Shown: piece after piece, positions 50,515-59,747 of the stretch
Position numbering within the stretch: the stretch's first letter is position 1
Layout: each line of letters starts with the position of its first letter
Assembly (NCBI RefSeq): GCF_012584455.1
Contig: NZ_JABAEB010000011.1
Span: 62,001-126,000 of the forward strand
DNA from: Shewanella oncorhynchi
GTDB taxonomy: Bacteria; Pseudomonadota; Gammaproteobacteria; Enterobacterales; Shewanellaceae
Reading direction: 5' to 3'
DNA length: 64,000 nucleotides
Position numbers and translations under genes: made by a program
Notes under the pieces: model-generated
The model's database searches: none
The model's input: the letters and a program-made list of their open reading frames with translations, nothing else
Told to the model about the DNA's origin: nothing

Positions 50515-50535
50515 TTTTGCAAAGAATTTGCAAAG
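50515..50535. repeat. Paired TTTGCAAAG repeats near the right end
   Basis: This is the counterpart of 4018-4036 and lies directly upstream of the integrase start. A GCATTAG/CTAATGC hairpin is at 50540-50559. It may serve both arm binding and control of the integrase promoter. Confidence 0.45.
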
Positions 50536-50622
50536 TGGTGCATTAGTTAAATCTAATGCAGATAGGTGTATGAAAAATAATAACAAAAAATGTCAGATTT
50601 AGTAATAAATTTGACGCGCTTT

Positions 50623-50678
50623 ATTCAAAATCCCCCGCCCTTAAAAGCGTGCCAGTTCGAGTCTGGCCACTGGTACCA
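50623..50678 (+). pseudogene. 3' half of the native tRNA-Leu(CAA) with attR core
   Basis: The ATTCAAAA core (50623-50630) is followed by 48 nt (50631-50678) that complete the tRNA begun at 3902: TCCCC anticodon arm, variable arm, T arm CCAG-TTCGAGT-CTGG and acceptor CACTGGT-ACCA. It has no promoter or 5' half here and cannot give a tRNA. Confidence 0.9.
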
Positions 50679-50702
50679 AATCCTTCAGATGAAGGAACTA
50701 AA

Positions 50703-50725
50703 ACCGACCTAGAGTCGGTTTTTTT
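50703..50725 (+). terminator. Terminator of the native tRNA-Leu
   Basis: The ACCGAC/GTCGGT stem is followed by a run of T. It is near-identical to the terminator after the island tRNA (4151-4174). Confidence 0.8.
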
Positions 50726-50765
50726 GTGCCTGAAATTTGGTTTTCGCTCGGTGCTCTAGGTTGAG

Positions 50766-51851
50766 CTAGTGGGATTCGGCGATATCCATTTGCATCATAG
50801 TCACGCCTTTGATTTGTGCATAAATCGCTTTGCCATGAGTGAGTTGCAGTTCGTCGCAGGCCCAAGGGGTGATGTTGGCCCAAAGTTCATCGCGGCCTAG
50901 GGTGATTTTTAATTGGATTTGCTCGCCGTTATCACTGGGGTATAACTCTTTAATTTCTCCCTTTAGCAGGTTGCGGATACTCGATCCTTTGGGGAGCTCA
51001 GTGCAAACCGAGACATGATTTGCCTGAATACGCACTTTGAGTTTCTTTGCCGTTTCAGCCAGATAGCCACTTACCCACAAATAGTTTCCATCATCCATCA
51101 CGAGTCGCGTCATGGGGTAGCCGGGATGTCTGTCGGCGACCTTTGCACTGAGGAGTGAGCTGAGTTCCTGCAATGGCACCCAAGGCCGCATTTGCTCGCT
51201 ATTCCACACTTCACTTAAGGCGCCTTGGGCAATCAATTTTCCCTGATGCAGCACCAGCATATAATCTGCCAGTTGTAAGATCTCATCTAGGCTGTGGCTC
51301 ACATACACTATTGGCAGTTTTAGTTCCTGCGATAAGGTTTGCAAGTAGGGTAGTAACTCGCGTTTACGGGGTAAATCGAGTGATGCCAGCGGCTCATCCA
51401 TCAGCAGCATGTCAGGTGATGTCAGCAGGGCACGGCCAATGGCAACCCGTTGTTTTTCACCGCCTGATAGCGTGCTGGGATAACGACCGAGCAGTTTTTC
51501 AATCCCTAGTAGTTGCACAATTCTATCGAACAAGACTGGGTTAGCTTTATGCACACCATAGTTGAGATTGCCCTTCACGCTATAGTGCGGGAACAGCCGT
51601 GCTTCTTGAAATACATAGCCAATTTGGCGCTTCTCTGGGGGAAGGTTCACTTTGCCTTGTTGATAAAGCAGTTTGTCGCCGAGGCGGATTTCACCGCTAT
51701 CTGGGGTCGAAAGCCCGCCAAGTAGGTTCACTAGTGAGGTCTTACCCGCACCCGAGCGGCCAAAAACGGCTGTCACGCCCTGCAATGGCAATTGGGTATC
51801 GACTTTCAGTTGCAGCTGTCCGAGCCGTTTTTCAATATTGATCCTTAACAT
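50766..51851 (-). CDS. modC: Molybdate ABC transporter ATP-binding protein ModC
   Basis: 361 residues. Walker A GRSGAGKTS (about 32), Q-loop, signature LSGGEKQRVAIGRAL (about 127), Walker B LLMDEPLASLD and switch His in YVSHSLDE are all present. The C-terminal TOBE/Mop domain (NHVSVCTELPKGSSIRNLLK) binds molybdate. It energises uptake of molybdate (or tungstate) with ModB and ModA. Its start overlaps the modB stop by 7 bases. The operon reads modA-modB-modC on the minus strand and ends 40 bp before the tRNA-Leu terminator. Confidence 0.97.
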   Translation of the reverse strand: MLRINIEKRLGQLQLKVDTQLPLQGVTAVFGRSGAGKTSLVNLLGGLSTPDSGEIRLGDKLLYQQGKVNLPPEKRQIGYVFQEARLFPHYSVKGNLNYGVHKANPVLFDRIVQLLGIEKLLGRYPSTLSGGEKQRVAIGRALLTSPDMLLMDEPLASLDLPRKRELLPYLQTLSQELKLPIVYVSHSLDEILQLADYMLVLHQGKLIAQGALSEVWNSEQMRPWVPLQELSSLLSAKVADRHPGYPMTRLVMDDGNYLWVSGYLAETAKKLKVRIQANHVSVCTELPKGSSIRNLLKGEIKELYPSDNGEQIQLKITLGRDELWANITPWACDELQLTHGKAIYAQIKGVTMMQMDIAESH

Positions 51852-52582
51852 ACGCTTGCTGTCCTCTGCAGGGCTTTTTTACTCAGCCATTGGGAGGCGA
51901 GTAAAGATGCTAGTGCGATCACTATTGAGATAATGCACAGACGCATGGCCTGATATTCGGCTCCCGGAGTTTCAATAAAAGAGTACATAGCGAGCGGAAT
52001 TGTACGGGTTTCACCGGGAATATTAGAAACGAAGGTAATGGTCGAGCCAAATTCCCCTAGGCTGCGAGCAAAGGCGATAATCATGCCTGACACTATCCCC
52101 GGAGAGGTGAGCGGCAGTGTGATGGTGAGAAATACCCGCCATCGACTGCTACCTAAAGTGCGTGCGGCCTGCTCGAGTCGAATATCAACTGTATCAAAGG
52201 ATTGGCGTATGGCTCTGACCATCAGCGGGAATGACACAATCGCCGCCGCGAGGGCTGCACCGCGCCAACTAAAGCTAAAACTGATGCCAAACCAATTAAA
52301 TAACCACTGGCCGATAAAACCTTGGCGGCCCATGCTGATCAGCAAGAGGTAACCCACTACCACGGGCGGTAACACCAGTGGTAGATGGAGCACACTGTCA
52401 AATATAGCCTTGCCAGGAAACTCGACTCTGGCCAGCACCCAAGCGCACAAAATACCCAAGGGTAAACTGGCGATAACGGCAACGGATGACACCTTTAAGC
52501 TGAGCAGCAGTGCGGCAATTTCATAGTCGCTCAAAAGAGAGCCACTTAGCAGAGAGCCGCTTAACAAAGAACCACTCAGCAC
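51845..52582 (-). CDS. modB: Molybdate ABC transporter permease ModB
   Basis: 245 residues beginning with GTG, one base after the modA stop (GGAG 9 bases upstream). The first 17 residues are repeats of LSGSL encoded by a 15-bp tandem unit, ahead of the normal SDYEIAALLLSLKVS start. Six or so membrane helices follow, with the BPD_transp motif EQAARTLGSSRWRVFLTITLP for contact with ModC. Its place between modA and modC supports the assignment. The repeat-derived N-terminus is probably an expansion that altered the start. Confidence 0.95.
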   Translation of the reverse strand: MLSGSLLSGSLLSGSLLSDYEIAALLLSLKVSSVAVIASLPLGILCAWVLARVEFPGKAIFDSVLHLPLVLPPVVVGYLLLISMGRQGFIGQWLFNWFGISFSFSWRGAALAAAIVSFPLMVRAIRQSFDTVDIRLEQAARTLGSSRWRVFLTITLPLTSPGIVSGMIIAFARSLGEFGSTITFVSNIPGETRTIPLAMYSFIETPGAEYQAMRLCIISIVIALASLLASQWLSKKALQRTASVC

Positions 52583-52583
52583 C

Positions 52584-53375
52584 CTAATTCACTCCAAAGC
52601 CATACTTCTCAAACACATTTTTTGCGCTTGGGCCCTGCAGATACTCATTAAACGCTTTGGCGCTTGCGGTCGATTCTTGTTTGACTAAGGCGACAGGGTA
52701 TTCAATTGGGCTGTAACTCGTTTCTGGGAAGGTGCCAACGATTTTGATCTTTTGGGCGACTTTCACATCGGTTGAATACACTATGCCAAGCGGCGCTTCA
52801 CCCTGTTCAACCAAAGCGAGGGCGGCACGGACATTGTTAGCACGGGCGAGTAAGGGCTCAGCGGCTTGCCACAGCTTGAGGTTTTCGAGGGCTTGCTTGG
52901 CATATTGTCCAGCGGGTACATGATCTGGATCGCCAACAGCTATACGACTGCCTTTTAATGCGGCTTTAATATCCCAATCGCCATTGAGCACGACTTCTGT
53001 GATGGGACTATTTTTCTCGGCAATCAAGACTAAGGTATTTTTTAACAAGGTTTTTCGGCTGTTAACATCGACCGCTTTTGCATCGACCAGATAATCCATC
53101 CACTTTTGATTCGCCGAGACAAACAGATCGGCGGGCGCACCATTGGCCACTTGTTTTGCCAGTGTTGAAGAAGAGGCGAAGGAGAATATCACCTTAGTAT
53201 TGTGTTCTTTTTCATATTGCTGGCCGATTTCGTTAAGTGCATTGGTGAGCGATGCCGCTGCAAAAACAGTCACTTGCTCATTGTCTGCCGCAAAAATTGG
53301 GCTAGATGTCAGTACCATTGTGAATAACGAAGCCGTGGTAAAACGCAGTAATTGCTTAAGGTAAATGGATTTCAT
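52584..53375 (-). CDS. modA: Molybdate-binding periplasmic protein ModA
   Basis: 263 residues from the ATG at 53375, with GGAGG upstream; the frame extends to 53414 but that part is not needed. The signal peptide ends near 30 (SPIFA). The mature protein has VTVFAAASLTNALNEIG, then FASSSTLAKQVANGAPADLF, and VGDPDHVPAGQYAKQAL, the classic ModA blocks whose Ser and Tyr bind the oxyanion. It is the first gene of modABC, behind a ModE box. Confidence 0.97.
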   Translation of the reverse strand: MKSIYLKQLLRFTTASLFTMVLTSSPIFAADNEQVTVFAAASLTNALNEIGQQYEKEHNTKVIFSFASSSTLAKQVANGAPADLFVSANQKWMDYLVDAKAVDVNSRKTLLKNTLVLIAEKNSPITEVVLNGDWDIKAALKGSRIAVGDPDHVPAGQYAKQALENLKLWQAAEPLLARANNVRAALALVEQGEAPLGIVYSTDVKVAQKIKIVGTFPETSYSPIEYPVALVKQESTASAKAFNEYLQGPSAKNVFEKYGFGVN

Positions 53376-53399
53376 TGTGTTCCTCCGTGATAAAAAGTG

Positions 53400-53427
53400 A
53401 TCGCTATATACCAATCTATATACCGAT
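53400..53427. promoter_or_regulatory. ModE-binding site
   Basis: CGCTATATA (53402-53410) and TATATACCG (53417-53425), inverted around 6 bases, match the ModE operator pattern. It lies between modA and modE, and molybdate-loaded ModE would repress modABC here. Confidence 0.8.
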
Positions 53428-53580
53428 CATTCAAGCCCTAAGCAATCAATTAGTGATCTGTGTGCGGTTTCTTGCGGATTAATGGCATTCATCCGCTGAA
53501 ATATCTCGGCAATCTTATTGGTATCCTCAAGACGATGAAGGACAATAGGACTCAAGTCAGACTTGGGTGCTGGATAGACG

Positions 53581-54360
53581 ATGGATTTACATGCATTACT
53601 TACGCTTTCCCTCGGCGATAAGCCCTTCGCCAATCCTAGGCGGATAAGCCTGCTTGAGCAGGTTGCCAACACAGGCTCGATCAGCCAAGGCGCCAAGCTT
53701 GCGGGGATCAGTTATAAAGCGGCGTGGGACGCGATCAATGAGATGAACACCGCCATGCCCGAACCCGTAGTGTGTAGCGAAAAGGGCGGGAAAGGCGGTG
53801 GCGGCGCTAAACTCACCGAATTTGGCGAACGGTTGCTTAAGGTGTATTCCATCACCTCCCAAGTACAAGAAATGGCTTTGGCTGCCTTGCTCGATGAGTC
53901 CGTCGATATGCACAGTTTATTGGATGTGATGGCGCATTTCTCTCTCAACACCAGCGCCCGTAATCAGTTAACGGGGCGTATCAATAGCATTGATTCATTT
54001 GGATTAAATGACAAAATTTGCGTGACCTTAGCGGGCGGACAACAGATTCAGATTTCAGTGACCCATTCGAGCCGCGAACGCTTGCAGTTAGCCCTAGATA
54101 AATCTGTGTTGTTACTGTTTAAAGCCCCCGCTGTACTGGCGACGACTTATGCCTGTGAAGTGGATGGGCAAAATTGCTTAAGCGGTCGTTTGCTGAGCGT
54201 GACTGAACTTGGCGATAAGGCCGAATTAGCCATAGATATTGATGGCAAAGACATCATCTATTCGGTGATGCCACTCATCCAAATGCAGAGTTTGGCTGTC
54301 GGCGAATCATGTTTCGCCTGTTTTGATGCCACGCAGGTGATCCTCGCCAGCATGAATTAG
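53581..54360 (+). CDS. modE: Molybdate-responsive regulator ModE
   Basis: 259 residues. The N-terminal LysR-like winged helix has RRISLLEQVANTGSISQGAK followed by GISYKAAWDAINEMN. GKGGGGAKLTEFGERLL follows, a hallmark of ModE. The C-terminal half carries two TOBE/Mop domains (RNQLTGRINSI..., LSGRLLSVTELGD...) that bind molybdate. It is divergent from modABC, with the operator in between. Dimers with molybdate repress the transport operon. Confidence 0.95.
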   Translation: MDLHALLTLSLGDKPFANPRRISLLEQVANTGSISQGAKLAGISYKAAWDAINEMNTAMPEPVVCSEKGGKGGGGAKLTEFGERLLKVYSITSQVQEMALAALLDESVDMHSLLDVMAHFSLNTSARNQLTGRINSIDSFGLNDKICVTLAGGQQIQISVTHSSRERLQLALDKSVLLLFKAPAVLATTYACEVDGQNCLSGRLLSVTELGDKAELAIDIDGKDIIYSVMPLIQMQSLAVGESCFACFDATQVILASMN

Positions 54361-56079
54361 TCGAATTGAGTGATTAATTCGGTTAATCATTGGGTTATTC
54401 TCTGGGGATGGCCAGTGACTTGGCGTTATTGTTGTCGAAGTGGGATCGTTCGTTTTTGTATTTAAATCAAGAGTTGACCCAAAGGGGGAGCAACAGCAAT
54501 CCTTTCTTGGCTCTCCTTTGCCAAACAATGTCCATGTTTAACTGCCCAGTTCACCATCTCAGGCTCTCGTTCGTTACACTGCTACACAGCACGGTCGCTT
54601 ATCTATTCATCAACACTGATAGCTTCACTAACTTAACTCATTTAGGACGGCACATCGATAGCCTTGTTGGTGTAACAGGCATTTTTGTGCGTAGGGTTAT
54701 ACGGAGAAATGCAGTAATTACAGCGGCACTTCCAAGCAAACACGGTGAAGAAACTGAATGTGTTATCGACAGTCAGGATGGGCAAAGAACTGTTACGGCG
54801 ACGGCATGACTATTCCATATCAGCAGATGACGCGCTTTGTGCTGTGAAGAAATAGGCGAACTCTCATTAATTCATGGCTGTTGGGTTATGAATTATTAGG
54901 GGAGCCTACAGTGCTCTGCTTATATACCCTCTTTCGCGATTAACCGTGTATTAAAATGTAAGCTCTGGCTGTTCGGCTACTACACGTTTTTGCGAAGTTT
55001 TATTGATACAGTAGATTAGCCTTGCTAAATCTTCAAGTGTTAATCATTGTGCTAGCAATGACTCTTGAGTTTCTTTAATTTTGGCCGTTTCCCCTACATC
55101 CTTTAATATTTTTCAGTTACTTAGGGTTTTAGTGTGGTAGCGATTTTTAGTTATAGTATTAGCTTGGATCATTTTTATCTCCTCAAGTTAAATAATTTGG
55201 CATCAAAATATTACCTCAGAAAAAGAGTTATAAAGGTTTAAAGTTAAAGGTGAAAGCGTATCTATGATGAGTGTCATGATTCTATAAATACATCACTAAA
55301 ACACTTTTCCTAAAACAGTAACTTGCTTTAACTCTTAGATGAGTTGAATAAAAATTGACCAGCTTGAAAGGTGTTAGAGTAATTAGACTGTACATGATAG
55401 ATTAAAAAATTAATTTAATAATGGTTAAGGTGTAATGTTAATAGGGTTAATAGTTAGCTATTATATAACTCTCTTGGCTTTAATGGTTTATTTTATATCC
55501 AGGGTAAATGTTAATTGTCTTATTTTAAATAATTGCTGATTAATGTGAGAGTGAAGAGCTATAAATAATGGGTAAGTCTGAACTTAGATAATTAACTACT
55601 AAAATATGCCTAAACGACTGGCCATACATTATAAATTTTATCAAATAGCAACTATTCTTTATTTTGGTTAAATGATTTGTTGTTGAGTAACCCGATATCA
55701 TTTTTTGCAAAAGCTTCTCTACCAACTATACTAAAGCCCAACCAGTAAAAATGTCGGCCATTACCATCAAGTGTTTTGTATCCGTTAAGGTACACATGTC
55801 CATATATAGAATAAGCTATCAATCCTTTAGTAGCATCATTCCTTAAAGTTATGAAGGAAAACTGAGTTACCTGAGAGAGAAAAACTAATCCTGTTGCTAT
55901 TCAATTTTTATTTTTATACATTAAACTTGCACCATGATTACTATTTTTGTATAACTATTTTAGCTGATTAATTCATTATTTCTTAAATATTAAACGGGTT
56001 TTAATGCTGTTAAATCATTTTTTCATCGATGGTTTTAAAAACTTTTTATGATTTTGAGTATTAGAGTCTAGGGACGTAT
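54361..56079. other. 1.7-kb gene-poor region between modE and the type III locus
   Basis: AT-rich with no confident gene. A 139-codon frame (54390-54809) and others lack protein-like character. One minus-strand stretch (55652-55900) looks like a gene relic. The region probably marks the boundary of the acquired type III secretion island and holds the promoter of the regulator at 56080. Confidence 0.5.
55652..55900 (-). pseudogene. Possible relic of a protein gene
   Basis: An open frame of 82 codons on the minus strand, from a TGA at 55901-55903 to a TAG at 55652-55654, reads like a real protein: AYSIYGHVYLNGYKTLDGNG, then FYWLGFSIVGREAFAKNDIG. It has no ATG and no ribosome site, so it is more likely the tail of a lost gene. 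Family unknown; being next to a type III secretion locus, an effector relic is possible but unproven. Confidence 0.3.
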
Positions 56080-56724
56080 ATGGCATTTAGTCATGGAAAA
56101 GTGATCAATATTTTAGTGGTCGATGATCATTCGTTGATTTTTGATGGATTACGGGGCTGTTTAGCCCCTTATCCTGAACTTAATCTGATTGGCTCGGTTG
56201 AAGATGGGCTTGCGGTATACGAGAAATGCCTCAAACTCAGGCCAGATCTGGTCTTTATGGATCTTAAATTACCCGGAATGGGTGGATTGGACGTGATCCG
56301 TCAGCTCAGACAACGTTGGCCAGAGATGATGATTATTATGTTAACGGCGACGATTGAGGAAAAAAGTGCACGGGAAGCGCTTGATGTAGGCGCCAATGGT
56401 TATGTATTAAAAAATAGCCCTAAGAGCACACTATTAGCGGCAATTAAGTGTGTGAGTAAGGGCAAAAATTTTATCGATCCTAGTTTAGATGAGCAGCAAA
56501 TAGCCGCTTTGAGTGGAGTGGTCGATGGGGATATCCCTTTGCTGACCCCCCGCGAGCAACAAGTGCTAAAACTGATCTGTGAGGGGCGCCGCAACCGTGA
56601 TATTGCTGAAGATTTAGTGATTGGTTTAAAAACGGTAGAGACTCACAGAATGAATTTAATGCGCAAACTTAATGCGCATAATGTCGCCGAGTTAATGCAT
56701 TGGGTGCAAAGACTCGGATTATAA
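56080..56724 (+). CDS. SsrB-like response regulator (NarL/FixJ family)
   Basis: 214 residues. The receiver domain (about 10-125) has VVDDHSLIFDG, phospho-acceptor Asp in VFMDLKLPGMGG and Lys in YVLKNSPKS. The LuxR-type helix-turn-helix (about 148-210) has LTPREQQVLKLICEGRRNRD and LKTVETHRMNLMRKL. This matches SsrB/NarL-type regulators. Next to the SPI-2-like genes it likely activates secretion genes after phosphorylation by the hybrid kinase encoded opposite. The stop lies 54 bp from that gene's stop (convergent). Confidence 0.88.
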   Translation: MAFSHGKVINILVVDDHSLIFDGLRGCLAPYPELNLIGSVEDGLAVYEKCLKLRPDLVFMDLKLPGMGGLDVIRQLRQRWPEMMIIMLTATIEEKSAREALDVGANGYVLKNSPKSTLLAAIKCVSKGKNFIDPSLDEQQIAALSGVVDGDIPLLTPREQQVLKLICEGRRNRDIAEDLVIGLKTVETHRMNLMRKLNAHNVAELMHWVQRLGL

Positions 56725-56778
56725 AGATGGATGTGGCGCAAGCACAGTTTGTGCCGTGCTTGCACTTTTAGTCTAAGA

Positions 56779-59553
56779 TCAACTTTCAGCGTCTAATGCG
56801 TGAATTAAATTATCGAGTGCGCTAAATTCTGCTAGGCTCAAACATTCTTTCGTTTCGAGTGCTACCTCTAAATCTGCCGCTTCATTTGCAATGTTTTTTT
56901 TACCTGCTAAGCCAGCGCTACCTTTGATGGTATGCAGTACATCACTCAATTCTTTCCAAGCTTGATTCTCTATATGTAACTTGGCCTGATGTGCCATATC
57001 GGCCAGATGCACAGCGAGTCTATGATTAAGATCTGTATGCGAAAAATCAATCATAGGCGCATCGATTTCATTGTTTATCACGAGCTGCATATCACGATCT
57101 AACTGCATATCAGCCGCGGCTTCGAGTGCATGGTTAAGTTGCTTCAATGACACTGGTTTGGTGATATAACTATTCATACCCGCGGATTCTATTGTGTCAT
57201 GCTCTTTAGGATTGGCGTTGGCAGTGAGTGCAAAAATTGGGCAATCACCATCGAGAATATCTTCACTATTGCGCCATCGTTGCGTTGTTTGATAACCGTC
57301 GAGTCCTGGCATGCGAATATCCATAAGGACAAGATCGAAGATATGTCGAGTACCTTTTTCTAACGCGGCTTCACCACTGCTAACGGCAATGACTTGTTGT
57401 CCTAATTCAAGCAACATTTTACCTATGATATCGCGATTAGTTTCGACATCGTCGACTAAGAGGATCTTTAACCGCCAAGGGAGAAGTGTTGGGGTATGTT
57501 GACGTTGCTTATGTGGCAGGTTGTGGCGAATTTCAAAGAGCCTCTGCCATAAACGAGCCGGCAAGTGAGCCAGTTCAGGAGATGCTAATGCCGGATTATC
57601 CCCTTCAATGGGGCAAGCTCCCCAGAGTGTGAGTTGTGGATGTAAGGCTAAAGGAGCGACAATCACCGTATTAGGCAAACATAGGGGCGCAGTTGGATCA
57701 ACTAAGGGTAAATCGAGAATAAAGGTACTACCTTCGCCCAAAGTGCTAAACATTGTGAGTTTGCCTTTCATTTTGCTGGCGAGTTTCGCTGAGATAGGTA
57801 AACCAAGCCCTGTGCCCGATTTATGATGGCAAGTTTGTGCAAAAGGTTCAAAAATACGCTGCTGATCTTGAATAGCAACACCCCCCCCCGTGTCCTCCAC
57901 GCTAAAATACAGATGCTGCTTAACCACTTCGATACGTAATAAAATCTGGCCAGCTTCAGTAAATTTAGCCGAATTACCGAGTAAGTTAACCAGAATTTGC
58001 CTGACTCGCAGAGGATCCAGTAGTGCTTTCTCGGCGACATTAGCATTGACTAAGCATTTCAGGGTGATGGGCTTATTCACGATCCGAGATTGGATGGTGA
58101 TCATTGCATCATCAGCCAACTTCAAAATGGGGTAAGACTGTAAGTTCATTTCAATTTGGTCGGCTTCTATACGGGAAAAATCCAACAAATTATTGATAAT
58201 GGCGAGTAAAGAATTGGCACAATTATATGCGGTATCACGCAAATCCATTTGTTTAGGTGTCAGTTGGGTATTACGTAGTAATTCGAGCGACCCAGTAATA
58301 CCATTCAATGGAGTTCGAATTTCGTGGCTGATAGTTGTTAGATGCTCGGTTTTACGTTCATTGGCCTTTTCTGCTTCTTGCTTAGCCAAGGCTAATTCAT
58401 TGGTACGAAGGGTGACTTTTTGCTCTAACTCGTCATAGCTTTCTTTTACTGTATCGAGTAGATGATTATAGGCTTTCGCAATTTGTCCCAGCTCGTCATT
58501 ACGATCCTGTGGTAGTCGGTGTTCGAAGGTCGACTGACTGGCATTATTGATGATATTTACGAAGTTTCTCATAGGTTTGCTAAGGTTAATCTTTAATATA
58601 TTCAGCAGGATAGTTGCTGTCAAAACTAAGACCAACAGAGCGCATGGCAGCTCTTTAAAAAAAGGTATTAACGCCATATCTTTAAGATAGACATCTGAAA
58701 TTAATGTGATGTGCTGCCAGCCTGGCCCATGAATATGCTCTTTTATGACATAGTAATCGCCTAATGGGTGTGCGGTGTTCTTAGCATGTGGGTGGTCATG
58801 ACTAAATTCATCTTTGAGTTTAACGAGTATCGACGGAGTTAAGGTTAAGGTAGATTTAGAAAATAACTCCCCCTTTGGTGTCATGAAAAAGCTAATGTCC
58901 CCAGGTCCTAAGGCATTATTTAGTGACATTGCTGACGCTAAATTGATACTAAAACCGACTTGTGGGGATAGGGGATCCTGTGGGTCACTCGAGTAACTGA
59001 AACTTAAGTGGTAGTCCTCAGAATTCTTGTCCTTGAGCGGTGTTCCCCAACGATAACCTGTAGTCGACGCTTGCACTGAGAGCTGTTTTATCTCGCGTAG
59101 ACGAATTTGAAAATATTCATCATTGGCATCGGATGCTGCATAAATCGTAATACCTTCGTTAGGTTTCAAGATGAAAGTATCTAAATATCTGTGTTGCCCA
59201 GCACTGCCAAATGTTTGCGCGACCCACATGGTCAAAGTATCGTCATGGCTTTTCGCTTGGAATGGAAAATAATGAGACACAATTTCCTGGTCATTCACTT
59301 TGTCTATTGAAGCGAACTGTTTGAGCTGTTTATCGAGCTGGCGCACATCATAACTGGCATCGGTGAAAAGTGTATTACTCACCTCGGCCCGTAATCCGCT
59401 GAGCTCACTAAAGGCAACTAAGGAGCGTTCGAGTGTATGGCTGAACGTGTTGTTATAGGATAGATATTCCATCATCAGCCATAGAGCTACGAGCACTGAC
59501 ATAAAGGAGACTGTGAGCTTAGTAACTAAGGAAAACTTCCATTGGATCTTCAT
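56779..59553 (-). CDS. SsrA-like hybrid sensor histidine kinase
   Basis: 924 residues. A membrane helix (about 10-27), a periplasmic sensor region, a second helix (about 298-320) and a HAMP linker come first. The dimerisation domain has phospho-His in TISHEIRTPLNGITG (about 407). The ATPase domain has N and G boxes (LLGNSAKFTEAG; FSVEDTGGGVA; GTGLGLPISAKLA). A receiver follows (about 690-805) with Asp in DLVLMDIRMPGLDG, and an Hpt domain with His in LHTIKGSAGLAGKK. This BvgS/SsrA-type layout fits a phosphorelay to the SsrB-like regulator. It is divergent from the secretion operon starting at 59748, as ssrA is from ssaB in Salmonella SPI-2. Confidence 0.9.
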   Translation of the reverse strand: MKIQWKFSLVTKLTVSFMSVLVALWLMMEYLSYNNTFSHTLERSLVAFSELSGLRAEVSNTLFTDASYDVRQLDKQLKQFASIDKVNDQEIVSHYFPFQAKSHDDTLTMWVAQTFGSAGQHRYLDTFILKPNEGITIYAASDANDEYFQIRLREIKQLSVQASTTGYRWGTPLKDKNSEDYHLSFSYSSDPQDPLSPQVGFSINLASAMSLNNALGPGDISFFMTPKGELFSKSTLTLTPSILVKLKDEFSHDHPHAKNTAHPLGDYYVIKEHIHGPGWQHITLISDVYLKDMALIPFFKELPCALLVLVLTATILLNILKINLSKPMRNFVNIINNASQSTFEHRLPQDRNDELGQIAKAYNHLLDTVKESYDELEQKVTLRTNELALAKQEAEKANERKTEHLTTISHEIRTPLNGITGSLELLRNTQLTPKQMDLRDTAYNCANSLLAIINNLLDFSRIEADQIEMNLQSYPILKLADDAMITIQSRIVNKPITLKCLVNANVAEKALLDPLRVRQILVNLLGNSAKFTEAGQILLRIEVVKQHLYFSVEDTGGGVAIQDQQRIFEPFAQTCHHKSGTGLGLPISAKLASKMKGKLTMFSTLGEGSTFILDLPLVDPTAPLCLPNTVIVAPLALHPQLTLWGACPIEGDNPALASPELAHLPARLWQRLFEIRHNLPHKQRQHTPTLLPWRLKILLVDDVETNRDIIGKMLLELGQQVIAVSSGEAALEKGTRHIFDLVLMDIRMPGLDGYQTTQRWRNSEDILDGDCPIFALTANANPKEHDTIESAGMNSYITKPVSLKQLNHALEAAADMQLDRDMQLVINNEIDAPMIDFSHTDLNHRLAVHLADMAHQAKLHIENQAWKELSDVLHTIKGSAGLAGKKNIANEAADLEVALETKECLSLAEFSALDNLIHALDAES

Positions 59554-59747
59554 CTATGTTCTCTGCTCATCTTATTTCGGCCTTTGTCAGTTAAAAATAC
59601 GCTATTCATCTTGTTCTTGCATGAACTTCGAAATCCATTCGAACCATTTTCTCATCTTAACCACATTAACGGCCAGTGCTATCAGGTGAATAACTGAGGC
59701 TTGGTATTTTTCATCTACCTACCTTAAGTAGTTAAGGTGTTCACCTG

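Noticed and set aside
49213-50586. Integrase with a 30-residue N-terminal extension
   Set aside because: The extension covers the TTTGCAAAG repeats; the ATG at 50496 fits the family better.
53427-53696. Minus-strand ORF across the modE start
   Set aside because: It overlaps the start of modE and runs next to the ModE operator. Its last 45 residues look somewhat protein-like, but there is no supported start.
54390-54809. 139-codon ORF after modE
   Set aside because: No protein-like pattern, no ribosome site, and it begins within a low-complexity non-coding stretch; probably chance.
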